This document shows positions 37,667 to 45,499 of a DNA stretch of 45,499 bases, piece after piece. Position 1 is the stretch's first letter; the number at the start of each line of letters is the position of its first letter. The notes below the pieces were generated by a model. That model ran no database searches. It was not told the DNA's origin and worked only from the letters and a program-made list of their open reading frames with translations. This DNA is from an uncultured Aquimarina sp. (GTDB taxonomy: Bacteria > Bacteroidota > Bacteroidia > Flavobacteriales > Flavobacteriaceae): contig CANLRN010000029.1 in assembly GCA_947493495.1 (NCBI GenBank), forward strand, positions 1-45,499. Direction: 5' to 3'. A program made the translations under genes and the position numbers.

Positions 37667-37918
37667 ATGGTTTCTGGCAAAAAACAGGTCACCTTTATGG
37701 TTATGAATAAAAAAATAATTTTATCTATGGGTTTACCTATTAGGATAAGAAATGCTACAGGTAAAACAGCAATCATTGCACTTAATGCAGGGTATTTTGT
37801 GATATGTAAGTATCAAAACAATATATCTGTTTATCTAAATGATGCAAAATTGAAAAAGTGGTATCCTATAAATTGGTATAAAAGATTGGTTTATATGTTT
37901 AAGATCTGGCTAACATGA
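37667..37918 (+). CDS. Small hypothetical protein
   Basis: An 83-residue plus-strand frame, or about 70 residues from the internal ATG 37703 (MNKKIILSMGLP). It contains IRIRNATGKTAIIALNAGYF and a basic, aromatic tail (WYPINWYKRLVYMFKIWL). I do not recognise a family. It is divergent from the SPFH gene across the 37526-37666 gap, which may carry promoters for both. A chance frame cannot be excluded. Confidence 0.4.
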   Translation: MVSGKKQVTFMVMNKKIILSMGLPIRIRNATGKTAIIALNAGYFVICKYQNNISVYLNDAKLKKWYPINWYKRLVYMFKIWLT

Positions 37919-37927
37919 TATAATTGG

Positions 37928-38494
37928 TTATAAATCTTCCAGGTTCTTTTTGCGCTTTTCTTTCAATTTTTTATAAAATGTAGGTGTCAAACCTGTAACT
38001 TTTTTGAATTGATTAGATAAATGAGCAACACTGCTGTAGTGCAGTCTATAAGCAATCTCTGTAAGATTTAATTCGTCATAAATAAGCAATTCTTTGACTC
38101 TTTCAATTTTATGAATAATAATAAATTGCTGAATAGTAATCCCCTTCACTTCTGAAAATATATTAGCCAGATATGTATAGTTATAACCTGCCTTTTTACT
38201 GATATAATCTGAGTAATTCACTAAAGGCAATTCATCTGTGTAATGGATCATTTCTATAATGATATTTTTGATTTTTTCAATTAGAATGCTCTTCTTATCA
38301 TCTAATAATTCTAATCCTGAATTTAACAGGTTTTCTTTCAGCTGTTTTCGCTGTTCTGTTGTTATATCTTCTAATATCTCAATGATACCCAAATCAACCA
38401 CCGCATATTGTAATCCCAATTTTTTAAGTTCTTCTTTAACCATCATTTTGCATCGCAAACTGACCATATATTTGATGTATAGTTTGGTACTCAT
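37928..38494 (-). CDS. AraC-family transcriptional regulator
   Basis: I choose ATG 38494 (188 residues, MSTKLYIKYMVSLRC) because similar proteins begin near MKLYIKNMVSLRCKM; the frame opens further to ATG 38560. The N-terminal half (MMVKEELKKLGLQYAVVDLG) is a ligand or signal domain known from a Bacteroidota subgroup. The C-terminal half is the AraC double helix-turn-helix: FIIIHKIERVKELLIYDELN and EIAYRLHYSSVAHLSNQFKK. It may control the stress-type genes of the island; targets are unknown. Confidence 0.9.
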   Translation of the reverse strand: MSTKLYIKYMVSLRCKMMVKEELKKLGLQYAVVDLGIIEILEDITTEQRKQLKENLLNSGLELLDDKKSILIEKIKNIIIEMIHYTDELPLVNYSDYISKKAGYNYTYLANIFSEVKGITIQQFIIIHKIERVKELLIYDELNLTEIAYRLHYSSVAHLSNQFKKVTGLTPTFYKKLKEKRKKNLEDL

Positions 38495-38634
38495 GTTTTT
38501 ACAAGGTGTTTTTATATTTAAAATATGATCGCGTAAAAGAATAAATTCTATTAAAATCATTAAAACATTGAAAGTTTTTCCTGTAGAATAAAAAAGGGTT
38601 CAGGCCTTTTACTATTGTAAATTAAAGTTTTATA

Positions 38635-38988
38635 TCAATCTCCAAGATGTTGCCCAGGCACAAGCTTCTGTAAGCGTAATATAGTCCATACTTCTCTACT
38701 ACCTTTTCCTTCAATAATTATATCTTTAGTAAACGAGATTATGAATTTTTGTCCAACAAGTTTATCAATATGTAATGGATGCTTTTCAAGTATAACTTTC
38801 AGAATTTCTTTGAAAACCAGTATTCTCTCAGATCCTGATTCAGTTTTACAACAAAATGAATAACCGTCCTCGATACGACCTTGGTATATTCCTTCTAATT
38901 TTTCGATCCCCTCTATTTTTTGATAAGGAAAAACAACAAATGAGGTCAATGTTAAGATTAATAGTGTGATCTGCATCATTGTTTTCAT
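38635..38988 (-). CDS. Small secreted protein of unknown function
   Basis: A 117-residue frame from ATG 38988 with a signal peptide (MMQITLLILTLTSFVVFPY). The mature part has GIYQGRIEDGYSFCCKTESG, KLVGQKFIISF and TKDIIIEGKGS. I know no family; the size and the KLVGQKF..S pattern suggest a small beta-barrel. It lies upstream of the AraC gene by 74 bases on the same strand. Confidence 0.65.
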   Translation of the reverse strand: MKTMMQITLLILTLTSFVVFPYQKIEGIEKLEGIYQGRIEDGYSFCCKTESGSERILVFKEILKVILEKHPLHIDKLVGQKFIISFTKDIIIEGKGSREVWTILRLQKLVPGQHLGD

Positions 38989-39500
38989 CTTTTGTTAGGA
39001 ATTTAATACCAGAATTTATTTTAGATCCTTCTGACCAAAACACAATATACACCCTTTTATTCTTTTAGCTTGATCCATAAGATCTTCTTTTCATAGATAT
39101 ACTAATACCAGATAAGAAAAGGATGTTAATATGATCTTACGAAAACTACTTGTTAACTTGATATTTAGACTGCTATCAATTTTAGTAACGTAAATTCCAG
39201 AACAACGAAACACGGTACTTTAAGCAATATAATCTTTTAAGTATATTGCAAAAATCGAGGTCTTATGGTACTACCTAAATAATGCCTAAGTTTACATTAA
39301 TAAGACAAATAATAGCCTTAGACCCTCTCGAGCATTCTACCCAAAGGACACAATTTTCACATAACAAAAGCATTCATGAAACCTAATACCTAGAAACTCA
39401 TATATCAAATACTCACACAAAACCCATAAACAAAGAAGAGTAATCCTCTTTGTAGAAAAAACTCTTTTATTGCGTTTTTTTAATAAAAACTTCAAAAATA

Positions 39501-39532
39501 GGTACTTCGTTTGGGTACTTCAAAAGGTGCTT
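39501..39532. repeat. GGTACTT repeats near right island end
   Basis: GGTACTT at 39501 and 39514 and a variant GGTGCTT at 39526 occur in 32 bases, about 190 bases from the att copy. They match the cluster at 29048-29134 near the left end and probably are arm-type integrase sites. Confidence 0.55.
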
Positions 39533-39672
39533 TTATTATTCAAAATATTTTCGAATCAATATAGTTTACACATTTTCAATTCTTTACACTTATAAATTAC
39601 TAAAAAAAATGTATTTGAGACCTTCGGGTGGATGATACGAAAAGTTCACCCTTTGCAAGATGAAATTGGACT

Positions 39673-39715
39673 AAAAAACAAAAGCTAGAATATTGAAATT
39701 CAATATTCTAGCTTT
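39673..39715 (-). terminator. Terminator of tRNA-fMet, supplied by the island
   Basis: A perfect 17-bp stem (39681-39697 against 39699-39715, one base between the arms) is followed on the minus strand by a T-rich run. It begins seven bases past the tRNA 3' end and has a different sequence from the terminator at 28933. Confidence 0.85.
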
Positions 39716-39720
39716 CTCTA

Positions 39721-39765
39721 GTAGCGGGAACAGGACTCGAACCTGTGACCTTCGGGTTATGAGCC
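39721..39765. other. Attachment-site repeat inside tRNA-fMet
   Basis: The 45 bases identical to 28972-29016. They cover the tRNA 3' end through the anticodon loop. This marks the proximal att site, so the island lies between here and 28972. Confidence 0.88.
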
Positions 39766-39794
39766 CGACGAGCTGCCTACTGCTCTATCCCGCG
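39722..39794 (-). tRNA. Initiator tRNA-fMet (CAT)
   Basis: A 73-base tRNA without encoded CCA. Acceptor arm CGCGGGA pairs with TCCCGC. The D arm has GAGCAG...CTC, and the anticodon loop CTCATAA gives CAT. The T loop reads GGTTCGAGTCC. Two features mark it as the initiator: no Watson-Crick pair at position 1-72 (C against T), and three G-C pairs in the anticodon stem (GGG/CCC). It is transcribed leftwards towards the island. Confidence 0.97.
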
Positions 39795-39826
39795 ATATAA
39801 AAATTAATAACTATTTTGTCTCTTAA

Positions 39827-39852
39827 ACTTCAGGTTATGAACCTAACTAGTT
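39827..39852 (-). pseudogene. Possible relic of a second tRNA-fMet anticodon arm
   Basis: On the minus strand, AGGTTCATAACCTGAAG matches the intact tRNA segment GGGCTCATAACCCGAAG with transitions only. Alignment extends over 25 bases with 19 matches. It lies between the tRNA promoter and the intact gene. A chance 13-base palindrome is an alternative. Confidence 0.35.
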
Positions 39853-39874
39853 ACTTATCTTTCCTTGCGGACGG

Positions 39875-39904
39875 CAAATATACAACCTTTTTTAGTTTCT
39901 CAAA
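39875..39904 (-). promoter_or_regulatory. Promoter of tRNA-fMet
   Basis: The minus strand has TATATTTG (39875-39882), a match to the -7 consensus TAnnTTTG, and TTTG (39901-39904) 18 bases upstream as the -33 element. It lies about 80 bases before the tRNA 5' end. Confidence 0.6.
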
Positions 39905-40227
39905 GTCATTTTAAGAAAATATAAATAAAATATCTATTGAACAATGTAAAAAACATTTCTGCTCATAAAATGAAGCAAAAACAATGAACCTATTATAGGT
40001 CTGATAATAAGTAAGTTAACTCATTTATTCTTCCGTAAATAGTCACTTTAGTTTTATCGAAAAGATAGTTGAGCATCGTAGACAAACACCTCTAAAAACA
40101 GTTCGTTTATCTCTCTAATAATTATTTTTGTAATGAACTATAGACATTATATCCATACTCTAAGGTATTAGAAAAAAGTTAATAATTTGGATGATGTCTA
40201 AAATTCCTATTTAAAAGAATATTAAGA
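39905..40227. other. Upstream region of the leu operon
   Basis: No gene. A possible leu promoter has TATTTTTG at 40123-40130, about 97 bases before leuC. I see no T-box, leader peptide rich in Leu codons, or clear attenuator hairpin. Confidence 0.5.
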
Positions 40228-41640
40228 ATGAGTAAGACATTATTTGACAAAGTATGGGACTCCCACGTGGTACGTACTATAGAAAATGGCCCTGATGTAT
40301 TTTTTATCGATCGGCATTTTATCCATGAAGTTACAAGTCCAGTAGCTTTTCTCGGATTAAAAAGTAGAAATAATACTGTATTATATCCCGAACGTACTTT
40401 TGCAACAGCAGACCATAATACACCAACCCTAAACCAACACCTCCCTGTAGAGGATCCTTTATCAGCTAATCAATTAAAAGCATTAGAACAAAATGCTGCA
40501 GAATGGGGAATCTCGCATTGGGGATTAGGACATCAAAAAAATGGAATTGTACACGTAGTAGGTCCCGAAAATGGAATTACATTACCTGGAGCAACTATTG
40601 TATGCGGAGATTCTCATACCTCTACGCACGGAGCCTTCGGAGCGATTGCCTTTGGTATTGGCACCTCTGAAGTAGAAATGGTATTATCCACACAGTGCAT
40701 CATGCAGCCCAAACCCAAAAAAATGCGTATCAATGTTAATGGAGAACTTGGTTTTGGTGTGACCCCAAAAGATGTAGCATTGTACATTATCTCCCAGTTA
40801 ACGACTTCTGGAGCTACAGGATATTTTGTAGAATATGCCGGAGAGGTATTTAGAAACATGACCATGGAAGGTCGCATGACGGTATGTAATCTCAGTATAG
40901 AAATGGGAGCACGAGGGGGGATGATTGCTCCTGACGAAAAAACATTCGAATATATCAAAGGAAGGCCACTAACTCCAAAAGGAGAAGCTTGGGATACGGC
41001 CATGGAATATTGGAAAACGCTACAAACAGATGAAGATGCTGTTTTTGATAAAGAACTTACTTTTGATGGTGCTCATATAGAACCCATGATTACCTATGGC
41101 ACCAATCCAGGAATGGGAATGGGAATTTCTAATCATATCCCAAAAGCCGAAGAATTACAAGGAGGAACTACTACCTATAAAAAATCATTAAACTATATGA
41201 ATTTTTTAGAAGGAGACGCTATGATAGGCAAACCTGTAGATTATGTCTTCTTAGGAAGCTGTACAAATGGTAGAATCGAAGATTTTAGAGCCTTTGCCTC
41301 TATCGTAAAAGGAAAAAAGAAAGCAGAAAACATTACTGCTTGGTTAGTACCTGGATCTCATGAGGTAGAAGGATTAATCAAACAAGAAGGCTTATTAGAT
41401 ATTATTACCCAAGCAGGTTTTACACTCAGAGAACCAGGATGTTCTGCCTGTCTAGCAATGAATGCTGATAAAATACCTGCAGGAAAACTAGCCGTAAGTA
41501 CTTCGAATAGAAATTTTGAAGGTAGGCAAGGGCCTGGATCAAGAACGTTATTAGCCAGCCCTCTTGTGGCAGCTGCAACAGCAGTTACTGGAGTAGTAAC
41601 AGATCCTAGAACTCTTTTAAAAGAAGAAGCATTGACATAA
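40228..41640 (+). CDS. leuC: LeuC, isopropylmalate isomerase large subunit
   Basis: A 470-residue protein of the aconitase family. Visible motifs are [20 protein letters not shown], then the three iron-sulfur cysteines: one in [12 protein letters not shown] and two in [21 protein letters not shown] lies near the end. With LeuD it converts 2-isopropylmalate to 3-isopropylmalate through a 4Fe-4S cluster. It is first in the operon leuC-leuD-synthase-leuB, the order usual in Flavobacteriia. Start ATG 40228 gives [15 protein letters not shown], the expected N-terminus. Confidence 0.97.
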   Translation: MSKTLFDKVWDSHVVRTIENGPDVFFIDRHFIHEVTSPVAFLGLKSRNNTVLYPERTFATADHNTPTLNQHLPVEDPLSANQLKALEQNAAEWGISHWGLGHQKNGIVHVVGPENGITLPGATIVCGDSHTSTHGAFGAIAFGIGTSEVEMVLSTQCIMQPKPKKMRINVNGELGFGVTPKDVALYIISQLTTSGATGYFVEYAGEVFRNMTMEGRMTVCNLSIEMGARGGMIAPDEKTFEYIKGRPLTPKGEAWDTAMEYWKTLQTDEDAVFDKELTFDGAHIEPMITYGTNPGMGMGISNHIPKAEELQGGTTTYKKSLNYMNFLEGDAMIGKPVDYVFLGSCTNGRIEDFRAFASIVKGKKKAENITAWLVPGSHEVEGLIKQEGLLDIITQAGFTLREPGCSACLAMNADKIPAGKLAVSTSNRNFEGRQGPGSRTLLASPLVAAATAVTGVVTDPRTLLKEEALT

Positions 41641-41651
41641 AAATAGTAATT

Positions 41652-41719
41652 CAGAATTGAGAATGCAAAATGTAAAAACGAATACCTTTATAAGAATGAA
41701 TTCAGAATTCTCAATTCAT
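41652..41719. repeat. Hairpin in leuC-leuD spacer
   Basis: GAATTGAGAAT near 41653 faces ATTCTCAATTC near 41708, an 11-bp perfect inverted repeat across about 45 bases. It lacks a T run, so it is not an obvious terminator. Confidence 0.5.
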
Positions 41720-41755
41720 AACCTGTCTATCATCAAGTAGATTTATATATTAAAA

Positions 41756-42352
41756 ATGGCATACGATAAATTTAACATATTAACGAGCACTGCAGTTCCC
41801 TTACCCATAGAAAATGTAGATACAGATCAAATAATCCCAGCTCGTTTTCTAAAAGCTACAGAGCGCAAGGGGTTTGGGGATAACCTTTTTAGAGATTGGA
41901 GATACAATAATGATGACACTCCAAAAGAAGATTTTGTCTTAAACAATCCTTCTTATAGTGGCAAAATCCTTGTTGGAGGCAAAAATTTTGGATCGGGATC
42001 CTCTCGAGAACATGCCGCCTGGGCAGTCTATGATTATGGATTTAGATGCGTGATTTCAAGTTTTTTTGCTGATATTTTTAGAGGAAATTGCCTTAATATA
42101 GGTGTATTACCAGTTCAGGTAAGCCCAGAGTTTTTGGAAAAAATATTTAAAGCTATTGAAACCAATCCTAATACTGAGATAGAAGTAAATTTACCTGAAC
42201 AAATCGTTACAATCAAGGCTATAGGAGCATCAGAACCCTTTGAGATTAATACGTATAAAAAAGAGAATATGTTGAATGGATATGACGATATTGATTATCT
42301 AACCAAAATGAAATCAGATATTCAAGAATTTGCAACAACCAGACCTTTTTAG
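41756..42352 (+). CDS. leuD: LeuD, isopropylmalate isomerase small subunit
   Basis: A 198-residue swivelling-domain subunit. It has VDTDQIIPARFLK near the start and FGSGSSREHAAWAVYDYGF at the active site. FRGNCLNIGVLPV follows. The length is normal. It pairs with LeuC, whose gene ends 115 bases upstream. Start MAYDKFNILTSTAVPLP fits relatives. Confidence 0.97.
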   Translation: MAYDKFNILTSTAVPLPIENVDTDQIIPARFLKATERKGFGDNLFRDWRYNNDDTPKEDFVLNNPSYSGKILVGGKNFGSGSSREHAAWAVYDYGFRCVISSFFADIFRGNCLNIGVLPVQVSPEFLEKIFKAIETNPNTEIEVNLPEQIVTIKAIGASEPFEINTYKKENMLNGYDDIDYLTKMKSDIQEFATTRPF

Positions 42353-42369
42353 CATATAAATCATCTGTA

Positions 42370-42450
42370 GGGCGTTCGAGCGGGCTATTCATTACAATTC
42401 CTCGCTCTTCGTTCCTCAGGCTGTGGGATTTTCATTGCTATCCTTAACGC
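42370..42450. repeat. Intergenic repeat of the GGGCGTT...AACGC type
   Basis: This block in the leuD-synthase spacer starts GGGCGTTCGAGCGGGCTATT, has CTCGCTCTTCGTTCCTC in the middle, and ends GCTATCCTTAACGC. I recall the pattern as a dispersed imperfect palindrome in Flavobacteriia, often between genes. It is noncoding. Confidence 0.6.
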
Positions 42451-42462
42451 AAAAACAATCGT

Positions 42463-43986
42463 ATGAGTACACGATCAATCGAAATCATGGATACGACACT
42501 CCGAGATGGTGAGCAAACCTCTGGGGTTTCCTTTTCTGCTTCAGAAAAGCTAACAATAGCACGACTTTTGATCGAAGAATTAGGTGTCGATCGTATCGAA
42601 GTAGCTTCTGCTCGGGTATCTGAAGGAGAGTTTGAAGCTGTTAAAAACATCATTAATTGGGCCAATGAGAATGAACATATTGACCAAATAGAAATACTAA
42701 CTTTTGTAGATAATGGTAAATCTATTCAATGGATGAAAGATACAGGTGCCAAAGTGCAAAACCTTTTGACCAAAGGATCATTGCATCACCTTACGTATCA
42801 ATTAAAGAAAACTCCAGAGCAACATTTTGCAGAAATTGCACAATCTTTTAGGCAAGCAACTCAAGAAGGCATTACTAATAATATCTATTTAGAAGATTGG
42901 AGTAATGGGATGCGCAATTCTCCTGAATATGTATACCAATTTCTTGATTTTCTTACCTCACAGGATGTAAAAAGAATATTACTCCCTGATACATTAGGAG
43001 TATTAACTCCATCAGAAACCTATACCTACCTTTCGGAAATAAGAAACACCTATCCTGATTTACATTTTGATTTTCACGCACACAATGATTATGATCTTGG
43101 TGTAGCAAATGCTATTGAAGGGATAAAAGCTGGAGTCAATGGATTGCACCTAACCATGAACGGAATGGGAGAACGTGCAGGAAATGCACCTCTAGCAAGT
43201 GTGATTGCTGTAATCAATGATTACTTCCCTAAAGTGAAAATTAATATCAAAGAGGCTGCCTTATATAAAGTAAGTAAGCTTGTAGAAACCTTTTCGGGAT
43301 TTAAAATTCCTGTAAATAAACCTATTGTAGGTGACAATGTGTTTACACAGACTGCAGGAATTCATGCAGACGGAGATAACAAACATAATCTCTATTTTAA
43401 TGATTTGATGCCCGAACGTTTTGGCAGAAAACGTAAATATGCATTAGGAAAAACATCGGGAAAAGCAAATATTGAAAAAAATCTACAAGAATTAGGATTA
43501 AAATTAAGTCCTGAGGATATAAAAAAGGTTACCCAGAAAATTATTAAACTTGGGGATAAAAAAGAAGTAGTTACACAAGACGACTTACCCTATATTATCT
43601 CTGATGTACTGGATAGTGGATTATATAAGGACACCGTAAAAATCAAGTCTTATGTACTTAATCACGCAAAAGGACTAAAACCTAGTGCTACTATAGCGAT
43701 ACAACTAGACGAAGAAATCATAGAAGAAAATGCACAAGGAGATGGTCAATATGATGCATTTATGAACGCGCTTAGAAAAATCTATGATCAAAAAAATAAA
43801 GATTTACCAATATTAATAGATTATGCCGTTCGGATTCCTCCTGGGAGTAACTCAGATGCGCTTTGCGAAACGGTAATCACCTGGAAAACTCCAGAAAAAG
43901 AAATAGTAACCAGAGGTTTAGATTCTGATCAGACAGTTTCTGCTATTAAAGCTACCCAAAAAATGCTAAATATCATCGAATTGTAG
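42463..43986 (+). CDS. leuA: 2-isopropylmalate synthase family (LeuA/CimA-type)
   Basis: A 507-residue TIM-barrel condensing enzyme. MDTTLRDGEQTSGVSFS holds the metal-binding Asp, DFHAHNDYDLGVANA and GMGERAGNAPLASV are further metal and acyl-CoA motifs, and TAGIHADGD is the linker region. A C-terminal regulatory domain covers about 390-507 (GPGSNSDAL-like PPGSNSDALCETVITW). LeuA joins 2-oxoisovalerate and acetyl-CoA. This long branch is also close to citramalate synthase, so pyruvate is a possible substrate. Its place between leuD and leuB favours leucine synthesis. Confidence 0.85.
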   Translation: MSTRSIEIMDTTLRDGEQTSGVSFSASEKLTIARLLIEELGVDRIEVASARVSEGEFEAVKNIINWANENEHIDQIEILTFVDNGKSIQWMKDTGAKVQNLLTKGSLHHLTYQLKKTPEQHFAEIAQSFRQATQEGITNNIYLEDWSNGMRNSPEYVYQFLDFLTSQDVKRILLPDTLGVLTPSETYTYLSEIRNTYPDLHFDFHAHNDYDLGVANAIEGIKAGVNGLHLTMNGMGERAGNAPLASVIAVINDYFPKVKINIKEAALYKVSKLVETFSGFKIPVNKPIVGDNVFTQTAGIHADGDNKHNLYFNDLMPERFGRKRKYALGKTSGKANIEKNLQELGLKLSPEDIKKVTQKIIKLGDKKEVVTQDDLPYIISDVLDSGLYKDTVKIKSYVLNHAKGLKPSATIAIQLDEEIIEENAQGDGQYDAFMNALRKIYDQKNKDLPILIDYAVRIPPGSNSDALCETVITWKTPEKEIVTRGLDSDQTVSAIKATQKMLNIIEL

Positions 43987-44073
43987 TATATAATGAAGTA
44001 CTATCGCTGATGATATACAGATATTAAACGGATAAAAATAATAACCATAATACGAGAATATACATTTATTAAA

Positions 44074-45132
44074 ATGAAACTAAACATAGCACTACTCCCA
44101 GGAGACGGAATCGGACCCGAAGTTATTGATCAAGCTGTAAAAGTTTGTGATACTATTGCAGAAAAATATAATCACCAAATTAATTGGACATCTGCTCTCA
44201 CTGGAGCGGCAGCAATTGATGCTGTAGGAGAGCCTTATCCAGATAAAACCCACGATGTGTGTGTAAATGCAGATGCTGTTCTTTTTGGTGCGATTGGCCA
44301 TCCAAGGTTTGACAATGATCCTTCGGCTAAAGTACGCCCAGAGCAAGGCTTACTAAAAATGAGACAAAAACTTGGGTTATTTGCTAATGTGAGACCTACG
44401 TTTACGTTTCCATCACTGATTGATAAATCTCCATTAAAACAAGAACGGATTGAAGGGACTGATTTGGTGTTCCTTAGAGAATTAACCAGTGGTATCTATT
44501 TTGGAAAAAGAGGTAGAGAAGACAATGGAAATACTGCTTATGACACCTGTACCTATACTAGAGAAGAAGTACAACGTATAGCAAAAAAAGGATTTGAAAT
44601 GGCTATGTCACGTAGCAAAAAACTGTGTTGTGTAGATAAAGCAAATGTATTGGAATCTTCTCGTTTATGGAGAGAAACAGTACAAGCTATGGAAAAAGAC
44701 TATCCTGAGGTAGAGGTAAGTTATGAATTCGTGGATGCTGTAGCCATGCGATTGGTACAATGGCCTAATTCGTATGATGTATTAATTACAGAAAACTTAT
44801 TTGGAGATATTCTTACAGATGAAGCTTCTGTCATATCTGGCTCGATGGGATTGATGCCTTCTGCTTCTATAGGAGAGAAAACTTCTTTATTTGAACCTAT
44901 CCACGGTTCATATCCTCAGGCCGCAGGAAAAGACATCGCTAATCCACTAGCTACCGTGCTTTCTGCAGCTATGATGTTCGAAACTGCCTTTGGACTCACA
45001 GACGAAGCGCAAGCCATCAGAAATGTAGTAGATAAATCTCTACACGAAGGTGTGGTAACCGAAGATCTTGCAGGAAACAGTAAGGCATATAAAACCAGTG
45101 AGGTAGGAGATTGGTTGGCAAAAAACATCTAA
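44074..45132 (+). CDS. leuB: LeuB, 3-isopropylmalate dehydrogenase
   Basis: A 352-residue NAD-dependent beta-decarboxylating dehydrogenase. LLPGDGIGPEV opens the protein, and VLFGAIGHPRFD precedes the substrate Arg motifs PEQGLLKMRQKLGLFANVRP. ELTSGIYFGKRG follows. The metal Asp residues are in YEFVDAVAMRL and NLFGDILTDEASV. The NAD-binding IHGSYPQAAGKDIANP is near the C-terminus. It is the last gene of the leucine operon, 87 bases after the synthase. Confidence 0.97.
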   Translation: MKLNIALLPGDGIGPEVIDQAVKVCDTIAEKYNHQINWTSALTGAAAIDAVGEPYPDKTHDVCVNADAVLFGAIGHPRFDNDPSAKVRPEQGLLKMRQKLGLFANVRPTFTFPSLIDKSPLKQERIEGTDLVFLRELTSGIYFGKRGREDNGNTAYDTCTYTREEVQRIAKKGFEMAMSRSKKLCCVDKANVLESSRLWRETVQAMEKDYPEVEVSYEFVDAVAMRLVQWPNSYDVLITENLFGDILTDEASVISGSMGLMPSASIGEKTSLFEPIHGSYPQAAGKDIANPLATVLSAAMMFETAFGLTDEAQAIRNVVDKSLHEGVVTEDLAGNSKAYKTSEVGDWLAKNI

Positions 45133-45305
45133 TACTAGTACTAGTGCTATTTTAAAATGTACTATAAAAGAATATTAGTTATTTTTTTTGTAAATCTATC
45201 TTAACAACAAGATAGAGACTAACTTATATAACGAATTGAAAAAAGCTTCAATATCTATCTTCTTCTATGGTACATTTATTTCAATGTTGCCAGCAAGCAG
45301 TAAAA

Positions 45306-45499
45306 ATGAATAATTCTCGAAAAATAATATTAACCTCTCTTTTACTCATTTCTCTATCATCAGAACTGAGTGCCTGTACATGTGGAATATTACGATTATC
45401 TGACTTACAGAAATCCGAAATAAAAAACTCGGAATGTATATTCATTGGTGAAGTTTTCGAAATTGATAATTCAAATCAAACATATAAAGTACGAGTTTC
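45306..45499 (+). CDS. Secreted Cys-rich protein, N-terminal part (cut by window edge)
   Basis: An open frame from ATG 45306 to the last base, 64 codons plus two bases. It has a signal peptide (ILTSLLLISLSSELSA) followed at once by CTCG, then KNSECIFIGEVFEI. This CxC...A..VF.G.V layout recalls netrin/TIMP-like domains of secreted proteins. The rest of the gene is beyond the window, so the family is a guess. Confidence 0.6.
   Translation, partial: MNNSRKIILTSLLLISLSSELSACTCGILRLSDLQKSEIKNSECIFIGEVFEIDNSNQTYKVRV

Larger units (their letters stand above)
38989..39720. other. Right end of the island, noncoding
   Basis: About 730 bases with no gene. It contains a near-perfect hairpin at about 39429-39450, the GGTACTT repeats (39501-39532) and the tRNA terminator. 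An isolated GACCTTCGGGT word at 39618 echoes the tRNA but is only 11 bases. Confidence 0.55.

Noticed and set aside
39616..39635. GACCTTCGGGT word resembling the tRNA
   Set aside because: Only 11 bases match and the flanks do not; likely chance.

Overview
The window reads as chromosome of a marine member of Bacteroidota, most likely a Flavobacteriaceae species. The reasons are a SusC/SusD pair, a one-protein hybrid two-component regulator, a Por-type (T9SS) sorting domain, TAnnTTTG-like promoter boxes, few Shine-Dalgarno sequences, AT-rich DNA and a leuCDAB operon. No species can be named from the sequence alone.

Layout. (1) Positions 1-28646 hold a polysaccharide utilisation locus (PUL) with all genes on the minus strand. 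In transcription order these are SusC, SusD, a VCBS/ASPIC lipoprotein, a heparinase II/III-type lyase, a secreted BNR/DNRLRE protein with a sorting domain, the hybrid regulator, a GH88 hydrolase, kduI, kduD, a DUF4861 lipoprotein and a BNR-GH105 fusion. Lyases would cut a uronic-acid polysaccharide to unsaturated oligosaccharides. SusCD would import them, GH88 and GH105 would remove the unsaturated uronate, and KduI/KduD would pass the released 5-dehydro-4-deoxyuronate towards KDG. No sulfatase, rhamnosidase or KDG kinase is present, so the substrate is open: ulvan-like, glycosaminoglycan-like or pectic. The locus lies between two partial copies of what looks like one IS3-like transposase, and a third decayed IS3 remnant sits inside it.

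(2) Positions 28972-39765 are a roughly 10.7 kb genomic island. A 45-bp copy of the 3' part of the initiator tRNA gene marks its left edge, and the intact tRNA-fMet gene (39722-39794) marks its right edge. GGTACTT-type repeats resembling integrase arm sites lie near both ends, but no integrase or conjugation gene is inside, so it resembles a cis-mobilisable element. Its cargo is a DUF1611 protein overlapping a fusion of an ornithine/alanine-type racemase with a VanX-like D-Ala-D-Ala dipeptidase. It also carries two paralogous small proteins, a GT14 glycosyltransferase, a CsbD-like protein, an orphan GroES, a cupin, a tiny basic protein, an MscS channel, an SPFH protein and an AraC-type regulator.

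(3) Positions 39795-45499 are core genome: the tRNA promoter, a possible tRNA relic, the leucine operon (leuC, leuD, an isopropylmalate/citramalate synthase, leuB) and the start of a secreted protein cut by the window edge.

The most unusual items are the island without an integrase and its racemase-dipeptidase/DUF1611 pair. Next are the BNR-GH105 fusion, the 501-bp tandem repeats in the secreted PUL protein, and a MITE-like long palindrome at 17313-17483.
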